From NCBI RefSeq assembly GCF_018362775.1, contig NZ_JAGYXY010000004.1:109630-173629 (forward strand): a stretch of 64,000 nt of DNA, given 5' to 3'. Shown here piece by piece: positions 34,862 to 43,873 of the stretch. The notes below the pieces were generated by a model. That model had not been told where the DNA came from and ran no database searches. It saw only the letters and a program-made list of their open reading frames with translations. The translations under genes were made by a program, and so were the position numbers. This stretch comes from Alistipes montrealensis. GTDB lineage: Bacteria; Bacteroidota; Bacteroidia; Bacteroidales; Rikenellaceae. The number at the start of each line of letters is the position of its first letter. Within the stretch, counting starts at the first letter, position 1.

Positions 34862-35272
34862 ATGAATTTTATACTGGCAATCATCGACTCCCTGGTGAGG
34901 TTCGTACAGCGCAATCCGCTGACGACGCTCGTCGTTGTCATACTGGCGCTCGGCGCTCCTGCGCTGCTCAAAGGCATCGCACTGTTTATTTTGTACTTTT
35001 TTATGGGACTTATTTTATTGATCGTCGTGCTGATGCTGGCCTTCCGCTGGCGGATCTACAAGGTTCGCAAGCAGATGGAGGAGCAGTTCGGCGAAGGCTT
35101 CGGGCAGCGGTCCGGGCCGGAAGGTTTCAGCGGGTTCGGCTCGCCCTTTGCGGAACAGCAGCGCAAACAGCGCGAAGGCGAAGTGAAGGTGCACAAAACC
35201 CCGGGAACGCCCGAGAAGCGCGTGTCGAAGGACGTGGGAGACTACGTCGATTTCGAAGAGGAAAAGGAATAG
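34862..35272 (+). CDS. DUF4834-family small membrane protein
   Basis: The 136-residue protein has two hydrophobic helices (about 18-37 and 40-62) followed by a basic stretch and a charged, Gly/Gln-rich tail ending VGDYVDFEEEKE. It is typical of Bacteroidetes and commonly sits before MlaE/MlaF-type genes, as here with a one-base gap to the permease gene. A role in the lipid transporter is suggested by the linkage, but no function is known. Confidence 0.85.
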   Translation: MNFILAIIDSLVRFVQRNPLTTLVVVILALGAPALLKGIALFILYFFMGLILLIVVLMLAFRWRIYKVRKQMEEQFGEGFGQRSGPEGFSGFGSPFAEQQRKQREGEVKVHKTPGTPEKRVSKDVGDYVDFEEEKE

Positions 35273-35273
35273 C

Positions 35274-36017
35274 ATGCTGAAAATTTTCGAACTCATAGGG
35301 CGCTACTTCATGCTGATGGGAAAGGTCTTTTCCCGTCCGGAGAAGGCTGCGATCTACCGTCGGCGGATCGTCTACGAAATGGAGGTCCTCGGTATCAATT
35401 CGATCGGCCTGACGGCACTTATTTCGGTCTTCATCGGTGCGGTCATCACGTTGCAGATGTGCATCAACCTCGATTCGCCGTTCATTCCCCGTTCGCTGGT
35501 GGGTTATGCCACGCGCGAGACGATGATCCTCGAATTTTCGTCTGCGGTCGTGGCGCTGATCCTCGCCGGAAAGGTCGGGTCGAGCATTGCCTCGGAGATC
35601 GGTACGATGCGCATCACCGAGCAGATCGACGCTCTCGAAATCATGGGCGTCAACTCCGCCTCGTACCTCATTCTCCCGAAGATCGTCGCCGCGATGATCT
35701 TCTTTCCCTTCCTGACGATCCTTTCGATCCTGATCGGTATCCTGGGCGGATACCTGATCGCCGCCGCGACGGGCATCATGATCCCCGCCGACTATGTCGA
35801 CGGCCTTTTGATGGATTTCAAGCCCTATTCGATCACCTACACGCTGATCAAGACCGTCTTTTTCGCCTACATCATCACCTCGATTTCGGCCTTCTACGGC
35901 TACAATGCCCGGGGCAATTCGCTCGAAGTCGGTACGGCCTCGACGCGCGCCGTGGTGGCCAGCTGCGTGGTGATCCTGCTTTTCGACCTTATCCTGACAC
36001 AAGTCCTGCTCATATGA
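35274..36017 (+). CDS. mlaE: MlaE-family ABC transporter permease
   Basis: A 247-residue inner-membrane permease of the MlaE/YrbE family, which moves phospholipids between the inner and outer membranes. The family core GLTALISVFIGAVITLQ, the conserved GSSIASEIGTMRITEQIDALE coupling segment and MGVNSASYLILPKIVA are all present. It follows DUF4834 by one base, and its TGA overlaps the ATG of the ATPase gene, so the two are translationally coupled. Confidence 0.93.
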   Translation: MLKIFELIGRYFMLMGKVFSRPEKAAIYRRRIVYEMEVLGINSIGLTALISVFIGAVITLQMCINLDSPFIPRSLVGYATRETMILEFSSAVVALILAGKVGSSIASEIGTMRITEQIDALEIMGVNSASYLILPKIVAAMIFFPFLTILSILIGILGGYLIAAATGIMIPADYVDGLLMDFKPYSITYTLIKTVFFAYIITSISAFYGYNARGNSLEVGTASTRAVVASCVVILLFDLILTQVLLI

Positions 36018-36769
36018 TACGCGCCGAACATATCGTCAAGTCGTTCGACGGCCGGGTGGTGCTCGACGACATCTCGGTGGAATTCGAAACCGGGAAAACA
36101 AACCTCATCATCGGCCGCAGCGGCTCGGGAAAGACCGTGCTGCTCAAGACGCTGGTGGGACTGCACGAGCCCGATTCGGGCGACGTGTGGTACGATGACG
36201 TGAACTTTACCCGGCTGGGTTTCCGCGAACGCAAAGCCATCCGCAAGGATATCGGCATGATTTTCCAGGGCGGGGCCCTGCTGGACTCCTCGACCGTTGT
36301 GGAGAATGTCAAACTGCCGCTCGACCTCTTCACTTCGCAGAGCGAGGCGGAGAAGATGGAGCGCGTGAATTTCTGTCTCCAGCGCGTGCGGCTCGACAAT
36401 GCCAACAACCTTTATCCGGCCGAATTGTCGGGCGGTATGATCAAACGCGTGGCCATTGCCCGCGCTATCGTGATGAATCCCCGTTACCTGTTCTGCGACG
36501 AGCCGAACTCGGGCCTCGACCCGCAGACCTCGATCGTCATCGACAACCTGATTCACGAAATCACCGAGGAATACGGCATCACGACGATCATCAATACCCA
36601 CGACATGAACTCCGTGATGGAGATCGGCGAGAAAATTGTATACATCCACGACGGCCGCAAATGGTGGGAGGGGACGAAGGACGACATCCTGCATGCCGAC
36701 AACCGCGAACTCAACGATTTCGTCTTCGCTTCGGCCATGGCTAAACGGGCGAAAAAAGCCGTGCAATAG
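36014..36769 (+). CDS. mlaF: MlaF-family ABC transporter ATPase
   Basis: The 251-residue ATPase partners the preceding permease. Walker A GRSGSGKT (34-41), the signature LSGGM (138-142), Walker B YLFCDEP with catalytic Glu163, and the switch His in NTHD are intact. The MlaF trademark EPNSGLDP follows Walker B. The start overlaps the permease stop (ATGA). No MlaD-type substrate-binding protein gene is adjacent; the next gene is gap, with its own promoter. Confidence 0.95.
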   Translation: MIRAEHIVKSFDGRVVLDDISVEFETGKTNLIIGRSGSGKTVLLKTLVGLHEPDSGDVWYDDVNFTRLGFRERKAIRKDIGMIFQGGALLDSSTVVENVKLPLDLFTSQSEAEKMERVNFCLQRVRLDNANNLYPAELSGGMIKRVAIARAIVMNPRYLFCDEPNSGLDPQTSIVIDNLIHEITEEYGITTIINTHDMNSVMEIGEKIVYIHDGRKWWEGTKDDILHADNRELNDFVFASAMAKRAKKAVQ

Positions 36770-36872
36770 GGGCGGAACCGGCTGTGTGGTCGGGGAAACG
36801 ACAGCCTGCGGCAGTCCGGGGCGGCCTGAAAAACAGGTGCGTCCGTGGTTCGTAAAAAAATTTAATTTTTTA

Positions 36873-36904
36873 TTTGCGAAAATTGTATAAAGTGTGTACT
36901 TTTG
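36873..36904 (+). promoter_or_regulatory. Strong promoter of gap
   Basis: TTTG at 36873-36876 and TACTTTTG at 36897-36904 both match consensus with a 20-base spacer. An A+T-rich leader of about 45 bases follows, as is usual for highly expressed Bacteroidetes genes. Confidence 0.85.
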
Positions 36905-36937
36905 TGCTGTTAAAAAAATAACGCAATTTTTTACTAA

Positions 36938-37972
<1,035 letters not shown>

Positions 37973-37992
37973 TCGAGCCATTCGATAAACGG

Positions 37993-38024
37993 GAGGGAAC
38001 CTGCAAAGGTTCCCTCTTTTTTTT
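37993..38024 (+). terminator. Terminator of gap
   Basis: A perfect 10-bp stem GAGGGAACCT / AGGTTCCCTC with a GCAA loop is followed by eight Ts. Confidence 0.95.
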
Positions 38025-38037
38025 GCGCCCGGTATTG

Positions 38038-38430
38038 ATGCGGCATTCGCATGAATCGGAGACCGGAATTTCTTCCTGGTTCGTATTTGAAACACCGCTG
38101 GACGGTCCGCTGAATGCTCCCGAAGTTTCGGTTCCGGAGGTTGACAGTGACGGCAATCTGACATCGGGGAGTTTTTGCATAGTTCCTTTTGTCCCCGATG
38201 AGGTTTATACGGATAACTGGATCCGGATGACGGTTACGGCCGGCCCGGATTTACCGTCCGGTACACAGTATCGGGTGGTTGTAACTCATATTACCTATGA
38301 CGTTACGGCTCCGTTCGTGTGCTCGCTCCGGAATAATAGTTCGGGGGAAATCGAGCAGGTTCACGGGTGCTGGTATGGAACGCGGCGTCATGGCACTAAG
38401 ACGGAGGGCTCCTTTTCAGCTGTCGAATAA
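38038..38430 (+). CDS. Hypothetical protein, possibly a gene remnant
   Basis: The 130-residue frame is not recognised. It is rich in beta-prone, acidic sequence (for example VSVPEVDSDGNLTSG and QYRVVVTHITYDVTAP) and lacks a signal peptide, although the composition looks like an exported Bacteroidetes protein. It starts only 14 bases after the gap terminator, with no promoter seen, and ends two bases from a convergent gene. Third-position G+C is lower than in its neighbours. These points suggest the 3' part of a decayed or recently acquired gene, but a small real gene cannot be ruled out. Confidence 0.4.
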   Translation: MRHSHESETGISSWFVFETPLDGPLNAPEVSVPEVDSDGNLTSGSFCIVPFVPDEVYTDNWIRMTVTAGPDLPSGTQYRVVVTHITYDVTAPFVCSLRNNSSGEIEQVHGCWYGTRRHGTKTEGSFSAVE

Positions 38431-38432
38431 TC

Positions 38433-38837
38433 TTATTTTCCCGACTCCACCCGCATTTCGACCGAGGCGCCCGACCACTGGTTGATCGCCCGCTTTTCGG
38501 TCCGCAGGCGCCGCCCGGCGTAGGAGATGCGCAACTCGATTTCGAAAGGCTTGTTCGCTTCGATGTCGTTGCCCGCGGGCAGCGTATTGGGAATAATATA
38601 TAGGTAGAGCACGAGGTGGTCGCACGGCATGGTCTCCAGCACCGCGGAGCGGTCTGCGGCGATGCCGTCGGGGCGTTCGGTGAGGTTCGAACCTACGTCG
38701 GCCACGTCGGAGGCCGCCGAGGCGAAGCCGATGCGCTGGTTTGCGGCGTCGAAACAGCCGCACATCAGTGCTGCATTGTAGCGCCACCACCCTTCGTAGC
38801 GGCTCGTGACTTCGATTGTAAATCCTTTTTCGCTCAT
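38433..38837 (-). CDS. Conserved-looking hypothetical protein
   Basis: This 134-residue cytoplasmic protein is not recognised. It has no signal peptide or membrane helix. It starts MSEKGFTIEVTSRYEGWWRY and ends with a beta-strand-rich half (DHLVLYLYIIPNTLPAGNDI, then KPFEIELRISYAGRRLRTE). The codon use is like that of its neighbours, which supports a real gene. It is divergent from the DUF177 gene. The frame is open upstream, but the ATG at 38837 is the first that leaves a plausible promoter region. Confidence 0.6.
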   Translation of the reverse strand: MSEKGFTIEVTSRYEGWWRYNAALMCGCFDAANQRIGFASAASDVADVGSNLTERPDGIAADRSAVLETMPCDHLVLYLYIIPNTLPAGNDIEANKPFEIELRISYAGRRLRTEKRAINQWSGASVEMRVESGK

Positions 38838-38989
38838 ATTCTGCCGGGGCTGCGCAGGCGGGATGCCGGGCCGGATTGGCTCCATCGAACGTGCGCAGGC
38901 TATTTTTCCGTAAAAATAATACAACTGTCGTGCAACGCCAAATTTATTTGCACCCTGCCGGGCCGGGAGTGCTAAAACTCGTGGTTTTC

Positions 38990-39020
38990 TTTGCATATGT
39001 CTTATTTTTTCGTAACTTTG
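38990..39020 (+). promoter_or_regulatory. Promoter of the DUF177-rpmF operon
   Basis: TTTG at 38990-38993 and TAACTTTG at 39013-39020 match consensus with a 19-base spacer. The ATG follows 18 bases after the -7 box. Confidence 0.85.
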
Positions 39021-39038
39021 CGCACTAAATATGCTCAA

Positions 39039-39635
39039 ATGGAGGTAGCTCAGCGATATTCGATTGCTTACAAAGGGCTGAAAAATGGTCGTCACGACTT
39101 CCGGTTCGAAGTCGACGAATCGTTGTTCGAGGCCTTCGGGAGCACGGAGATCAAAGACGGACGGTGTGAGGTCTCGGTCGGCATGGACCGCTCGGAGACG
39201 CAGCTCATACTCGACGTACGGATCACGGGTTATGTCGTCGTCGAGTGCGACCGTTGCCTGGAGGATTGCCGTGTACCCATCGATTTCGAGGGGCAGCTCG
39301 TGGTGAAATTCTCCGACGAGGTGCACGAATACGACGGCGAAGTGATGTGGATGCTGCCGGGCGAGGACCGGGTGGAACTCGCGCAGTACATCTACGAGAG
39401 CATCGTGCTGTCGCTGCCCTACCAGCGGGTGCATCCCGACGGGGAGTGCAATCCCGAAATGCTCGAACGCTTCCGGATCGTTTCGGACCGGGAGTTCGCT
39501 TCGATCGAAGCTGCGGCCGAGGCCGTAGGGGAACACAATGACGGCGAATGGGCCAAGCTGGCGGCCCTGCGCGAGCAGATGGAAGCCGAAGGCGCGGAGA
39601 GCGGCGAGGGAAAAGACCCCGACGCCGCGAAATAA
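39039..39635 (+). CDS. DUF177 (YceD-like) protein
   Basis: The 198-residue protein carries the DUF177 core with the CDRC motif (VVVECDRCLEDCRVPI) and the later LPYQRVHPDGECNPE stretch. YceD/DUF177 proteins are almost always encoded just before rpmF and are linked to large-subunit ribosomal RNA processing or ribosome assembly. It lies 42 bases before rpmF and shares its promoter. The ATG at 39039 is used because the promoter lies within the longer frame. Confidence 0.92.
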   Translation: MEVAQRYSIAYKGLKNGRHDFRFEVDESLFEAFGSTEIKDGRCEVSVGMDRSETQLILDVRITGYVVVECDRCLEDCRVPIDFEGQLVVKFSDEVHEYDGEVMWMLPGEDRVELAQYIYESIVLSLPYQRVHPDGECNPEMLERFRIVSDREFASIEAAAEAVGEHNDGEWAKLAALREQMEAEGAESGEGKDPDAAK

Positions 39636-39677
39636 ACACGGAAAAGAAACGTTTAAACTTATAAATTATATTTTAAA

Positions 39678-39863
39678 ATGGCACATCCTAAACACAAAGT
39701 CTCGTCGACGCGACGCGATAAGCGCAGAACTCACTACAAAGCTGTCGTTCCGACGGTCGTAACCTGCTCGAACTGCGGCGCAGCCGTGCTGTACCACCGC
39801 GTATGCCCCGAGTGCGGCTTCTATCGCGGAAAGCTCGCTATCGAGAAGAAAGCTGCCGAATAA
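39678..39863 (+). CDS. rpmF: 50S ribosomal protein L32
   Basis: The 61-residue ribosomal protein has the basic N-terminus MAHPKHKVSSTRRDKRR and a zinc ribbon with Cys30, Cys33, Cys43 and Cys46. It lies between DUF177 and plsX, the order conserved across many bacteria, linking ribosome synthesis to fatty acid and phospholipid synthesis. Confidence 0.98.
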   Translation: MAHPKHKVSSTRRDKRRTHYKAVVPTVVTCSNCGAAVLYHRVCPECGFYRGKLAIEKKAAE

Positions 39864-39874
39864 ATCCGGCGCTC

Positions 39875-39910
39875 AAAAGAGTGCATCCTCTCGGGGAGTG
39901 CCTCTTTTTT
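39875..39910 (+). terminator. Terminator after rpmF
   Basis: AAAAGAG (39875-39881) pairs with CTCTTTT (39902-39908), with GCA/TGC and TCC/GGA pairs inside and a T run after. It may reduce read-through from rpmF into plsX. Confidence 0.75.
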
Positions 39911-40013
39911 AATTTATGAAGGTCTCCTTTCGGCCGTTTGCATCCCAGTTGCGTGTGTTTTCCGGGAGCCGGGGCGGAGCGAGACGAAGATATCAACCAA
40001 CACTCGTACGAGT

Positions 40014-40961
40014 ATGATAAAGATTGGTGTAGATGCCATGGGCGGCGATTACGCTCCCGAAGCGGCCGTCAAAGGGGCCGTCATGGCACTCGATGCGATT
40101 GGGGCGGACAGCCGGATCGTGCTGTTCGGCGATGAACAGAAGATTAAATCCGTACTCGCTTCGGAGGGGTGTCCCGCCGAGCGGTTCGGAATCGTTGCAA
40201 CCACCGAGGTAATCGAGATGGGCGACCATCCGGCCAAGGCTTTCCAGGCCAAGGCCGATTCGAGCATTACGGTCGGTTTCGGCCATTTGGCAAAAGGCGC
40301 TATCGACGGATTCGCAAGCGCCGGTTCGACCGGAGCCATGATGGTCGGTTCGATGTATGCCGTCAAACCGATCGAAGGAGTGGTTCGTCCCACGATTTCG
40401 TCCGTCGTTCCTACGGTTGCAGGCTCTCCTGCGCTGTTGCTGGACGTGGGACTGAATGTGGACTGCAAGCCCGAAGTACTGGCGCAGTACGGCCTGATCG
40501 GCTCGATTTACGCCGAGGCGGTGCTGGGCATCGAGCGTCCGCGCGTAGCGGTGCTCAACATCGGCGAGGAGGAGACCAAGGGCAACGCCCAGAGCAAGGC
40601 CACGTACGAAATGCTGAAGGAGGATAATCGAATCAACTTCGTGGGCAACGTCGAGGCTTCGTATATCTTCTCGGGCAAAGTGGCCGACGTGGTCGTTTGC
40701 GACGGATTCGTCGGCAATACGATCCTCAAAATGGCCGAAGGCCTCTACCGCATCAACATGGCCCTGGGCTGCCGCAACGCCTTCTGGGATGCCATGAATT
40801 ACGAAAATGTGGGCGGAACTCCCGTCCTGGGCGTCAATGCGCCCGTCATCATCGGTCATGGATGCTCTTCGCCCCAGGCCATCAAGAGCATGATCCTCTC
40901 GACCGAGCAGGTCATCAAAGCCGATCTGACAGCGAAACTGCAACGTGCGTTTCAAAACTAA
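40014..40961 (+). CDS. plsX: Phosphate acyltransferase
   Basis: PlsX makes acyl-phosphate from acyl-ACP for phospholipid synthesis. The 315-residue protein begins IKIGVDAMGGDYAPEA, the family signature, and has GFASAGSTGAMM and VVCDGFVGNTILKMAEG. It is followed 24 bases later by fabH. A terminator stands between it and rpmF, so some of its transcription may start in the 100-base gap before it. Confidence 0.97.
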   Translation: MIKIGVDAMGGDYAPEAAVKGAVMALDAIGADSRIVLFGDEQKIKSVLASEGCPAERFGIVATTEVIEMGDHPAKAFQAKADSSITVGFGHLAKGAIDGFASAGSTGAMMVGSMYAVKPIEGVVRPTISSVVPTVAGSPALLLDVGLNVDCKPEVLAQYGLIGSIYAEAVLGIERPRVAVLNIGEEETKGNAQSKATYEMLKEDNRINFVGNVEASYIFSGKVADVVVCDGFVGNTILKMAEGLYRINMALGCRNAFWDAMNYENVGGTPVLGVNAPVIIGHGCSSPQAIKSMILSTEQVIKADLTAKLQRAFQN

Positions 40962-40985
40962 TCAAAACACGAAAAGCCAAAGCTA

Positions 40986-41990
40986 ATGGGTAAGATAACA
41001 GCAGCTATAACAGGTGTAGGGCAATACCTTCCGGAATACATCCTCACCAACGACGAATTAAGCCGGATGGTCGATACCAACGACGAGTGGATCATGTCGC
41101 ATACGGGAATCAAGACGCGCCATATCCTCAAGGGCGAGGGTGTAGGAAGTTCCTACATGGGCGCCCGTGCGGTCATCAATTTGTTGGATAAGACGGGTGT
41201 CGATCCCATGGAGATCGACGTGGTGATTTGCGCTACCGTGACTCCCGATATGTTCTTCCCCTCGACGGGTAACCTGATTGCCGACCAGGCCGGTTGCAAG
41301 AATGCCTTCGCATTCGACGTTTCGGCGGCGTGCAGCGGTTTCCTGTTCGCTCTGACCGCCGGTGCTAAGTTCATCGAGGCCGGCACGAGCAAGAAGGTCA
41401 TCGTCGTCGGCGCCGACAAGATGTCGAGCATTGTCGACTACACCGACCGTTCGACCTGCCCGCTCTTCGGCGACGCCGCCGCCGCTGTACTCCTGGAGGC
41501 CAACACGGAAGGTTACGGAGTCGTGGATTCGATCCTGCGTTCCGACGGTTCGGGCGAGATGCAGCTCTACATGAAGGCGGGCGGTTCGCGCTTCCCGGCT
41601 TCGATCGAGACGGTGCAGAACAACTGGCATACGATCATGTGGGACGGCCACGCCGTGTTCAAGGCTGCCGTATCGAAGATGTCCGACGTTTCGGTGGAGA
41701 TGATGGAGCGTCACAACCTCAAGGGCGACGATGTCCGCTACCTGGTTCCCCACCAGGCCAACCTGCGTATCATCGACGCTACGGCGCGCCGTATGGGCAT
41801 TACCCAGGACAAGTGCATGATCAATATCGACCGCAACGGAAATACCACGGCCGCAACGATCCCGACGTGCCTCTACGATTATGAAGACAAGCTCCGCAAG
41901 GGCGACAACCTGATTCTGGCTGCTTTCGGCGGCGGATATACCTGGGGCGCTACCTATGTGAAGTGGGCCTATGACGGCTCGGAAGCATAA
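40986..41990 (+). CDS. fabH: 3-oxoacyl-ACP synthase III
   Basis: FabH starts fatty acid synthesis by condensing acyl-CoA with malonyl-ACP. The 334-residue enzyme has the catalytic triad Cys116 (DVSAACSGF), His256 (PHQANLRI) and Asn286 (NGNTTAA). It is in a conserved plsX-fabH pair and is followed by a strong terminator. Confidence 0.97.
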   Translation: MGKITAAITGVGQYLPEYILTNDELSRMVDTNDEWIMSHTGIKTRHILKGEGVGSSYMGARAVINLLDKTGVDPMEIDVVICATVTPDMFFPSTGNLIADQAGCKNAFAFDVSAACSGFLFALTAGAKFIEAGTSKKVIVVGADKMSSIVDYTDRSTCPLFGDAAAAVLLEANTEGYGVVDSILRSDGSGEMQLYMKAGGSRFPASIETVQNNWHTIMWDGHAVFKAAVSKMSDVSVEMMERHNLKGDDVRYLVPHQANLRIIDATARRMGITQDKCMINIDRNGNTTAATIPTCLYDYEDKLRKGDNLILAAFGGGYTWGATYVKWAYDGSEA

Positions 41991-42006
41991 ACGGGACGAT
42001 CCCGAT

Positions 42007-42038
42007 AAAAGGCGGAAACGGATGTTTCCGCCTTTTTT
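42007..42038 (+). terminator. Terminator of fabH
   Basis: A perfect 13-bp stem (42007-42019 / 42024-42036) with a GGAT loop runs into a T tract. Confidence 0.95.
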
Positions 42039-42061
42039 TATTCCTGTTCCCGGAATTTTTT

Positions 42062-42069
42062 TATCTTTG
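42062..42069 (+). promoter_or_regulatory. -7 box of the GT90 gene
   Basis: TATCTTTG is a full match, 24 bases before the ATG at 42094. The -33 region is poor. Confidence 0.6.
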
Positions 42070-42093
42070 TTGCTTTAAACCGATTGATTGCCG

Positions 42094-43071
42094 ATGAACC
42101 GTCTGAACCGTATTTTCCACAACAAGCAGATTAAACTGTTTTGGTTCCTGCGGAGTTTCGGGCGCTATGCGACGCCGAAACGGTTGCTGCAGTCGCGCCT
42201 GGAACGTGTGCTTGAAGCGGCCGAGAGCCGTGCCGACTGGGAATATATTTGCCGCCGGGCGGATTATTACAACAAACTCGATCCGGCAGTTGCGGCGTCC
42301 TCCCTCGAAGGACTGCATCCGTTGGGAGATCATAAATTCCGCAAGGGCGTCCGGACGGCCTATTTCTTCGATACCTACGAGTTCACCCGTTGGTTCAGCG
42401 ACAGTTTGCTGTGGAATACCATTCCCGGCGATGTGACGACGGTTCCCGAAGTTCCGTCGATCGTCAAGAGCCGGCCCATCGGGGACGACAATGCCAATTC
42501 GGTGCTGCTGAATCTGGACAAAGTCCGCCATTTCATTTTTTTGCGGGACGACATCCCGTTCCGGGAGAAGGCCGACAGGGCTATTTTCCGGCTGGCGATC
42601 ACGCGCCGTCCCCATCGGGAGCGCTTCATGCGCATGTATTTCGGTTCGGACTGCTGCGATGCCGGGATTTCGACGCCCCGTCCCGAATATCCTGCGGAGT
42701 GGGTCAAACCGCATATTTCGATGTACGACCACCTGAAGTACAAGTTTATTCTGGCGATCGAAGGCTATGACGTGGCGACGAACCTCAAGTGGATCATGTC
42801 GTCGAACTCGCTGGCTGTGATGCCGCGTCCGACCTACGAAACGTGGTTCATGGAGGGAACGCTCATTCCCGATTATCACTATGTGGAGATCAAGCCCGAC
42901 TACTCTGACCTGGAAGAGCGGATGCGTTACTATATCGAGCACCCCGCCCAGGCCGAGGCAATCATCGCGCACGCGCACGAGTATATTGCTCAGTTCCGGG
43001 ACCGTGAGCGCGAAAAACTCATCGCGCTGCTGGTGCTGCGGAACTATTTCCGGCGAACCGGGCAGTGCTGA
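42094..43071 (+). CDS. Glycosyltransferase family 90 (CAP10-like) protein
   Basis: The 325-residue protein resembles GT90 / lipopolysaccharide-modifying glycosyltransferases. The motif YKFILAIEGYDVATNLKWIM (about 226-245) and the following SNSLAVMPRPTYETWF are family hallmarks involved in nucleotide-sugar binding. An LPS or surface glycan substrate is likely, but no other cell-surface genes flank it. It has its own promoter. Confidence 0.9.
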   Translation: MNRLNRIFHNKQIKLFWFLRSFGRYATPKRLLQSRLERVLEAAESRADWEYICRRADYYNKLDPAVAASSLEGLHPLGDHKFRKGVRTAYFFDTYEFTRWFSDSLLWNTIPGDVTTVPEVPSIVKSRPIGDDNANSVLLNLDKVRHFIFLRDDIPFREKADRAIFRLAITRRPHRERFMRMYFGSDCCDAGISTPRPEYPAEWVKPHISMYDHLKYKFILAIEGYDVATNLKWIMSSNSLAVMPRPTYETWFMEGTLIPDYHYVEIKPDYSDLEERMRYYIEHPAQAEAIIAHAHEYIAQFRDREREKLIALLVLRNYFRRTGQC

Positions 43072-43079
43072 TACGGGTA

Positions 43080-43114
43080 TTTCAGTTTCCTTTCGGATTC
43101 CGGCCGTAATTTTG
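43080..43114 (+). promoter_or_regulatory. Direct-repeat operator and -7 box of the response-regulator gene
   Basis: Two 10-bp repeats, TTTCAGTTTC (43080-43089) and TTTCGGATTC (43091-43100), are 11 bp apart and are followed by CGGCCG and the -7 box TAATTTTG (43107-43114). The repeats fill the place of the -33 element. The same arrangement occurs before the PepSY-like gene at 45177. Direct repeats in phase with the helix are typical of OmpR-type regulator sites, so activation by the encoded regulator is the likely use. Confidence 0.75.
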
Positions 43115-43135
43115 CCCGCCTGAGAGGCGGGTTTT
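43115..43135 (+). terminator. Small hairpin after the GT90 gene
   Basis: CCCGCC / GGCGGG with a five-base loop is followed by TTTT. It could end the GT90 transcript. It also lies exactly at the expected start of the response-regulator mRNA, so it may be a 5' hairpin instead. Confidence 0.55.
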
Positions 43136-43195
43136 AAGAGGCGATGACATGTCGGAGCGTTTCGAAGGAACCCGGCCGGGAAATAGGACTATTTT

Positions 43196-43873
43196 ATGAA
43201 AATACTCATCATCGAAGACGAACCCTCCCTGCGGGAGATTATGGCCCGGACCCTTGTCCGGGAGCATTACGTCGTCGAGCAGGCGGCCGATTACGCAGCT
43301 GCGCTCGACAAGATCGCTGCGTACGACTACGACTGTATCCTGTTGGATATCATGCTGCCCGGCGGGAGCGGACTGCGGCTGCTCGAAGAGCTGAAAACGC
43401 GGCGTAACCGTGCCGGGGTAATTATCATTTCGGCCCGCGATTCGCTCGACGACAAAATCGAAGGGCTGGAACTCGGGGCCGACGATTACCTTCCCAAGCC
43501 GTTCCACCTGGCGGAGCTGAGCGCCCGTATCCGCAGCGTCCTGCGCCGCAACCAACGCGAAGGGCAGGAGAGCCTCGATGCGGGCAACGTGCGCCTGTGG
43601 CCCGACAGCCGCCGGGTCGAGGTGGCAGGCCGCGAAGTCGAATTGCTGCGCAAGGAGTACGACATCCTCCTCTATTTTATGAATCGTCCGAACCATACGG
43701 TCGACAAAACCGCACTGGCCGAAGGGGTCTGGGGCGATCATATCGACCAGGCCGACAATTTCGATTTCGTCTATGCGCAGATGAAAAACCTGCGCCGCAA
43801 GCTCCACGACGCGGGCGCCGATATCGAGATCCGTGCTGTCTATGGTTTCGGCTATAAACTCGTACAGCCGTGA
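43196..43873 (+). CDS. OmpR-family response regulator
   Basis: The 225-residue regulator has a receiver domain (1-115) with acidic Glu7/Asp8, phosphoacceptor Asp51 and Lys101. A winged-helix DNA-binding domain follows (about 128-222, with VELLRKEYDILLYFMNRPN and the VYGFGYKL wing). It is co-translated with the sensor kinase: the GTG of the kinase overlaps its stop. The promoter carries a direct-repeat operator shared with the PepSY gene downstream of the kinase, which indicates autoregulation. Confidence 0.96.
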   Translation: MKILIIEDEPSLREIMARTLVREHYVVEQAADYAAALDKIAAYDYDCILLDIMLPGGSGLRLLEELKTRRNRAGVIIISARDSLDDKIEGLELGADDYLPKPFHLAELSARIRSVLRRNQREGQESLDAGNVRLWPDSRRVEVAGREVELLRKEYDILLYFMNRPNHTVDKTALAEGVWGDHIDQADNFDFVYAQMKNLRRKLHDAGADIEIRAVYGFGYKLVQP

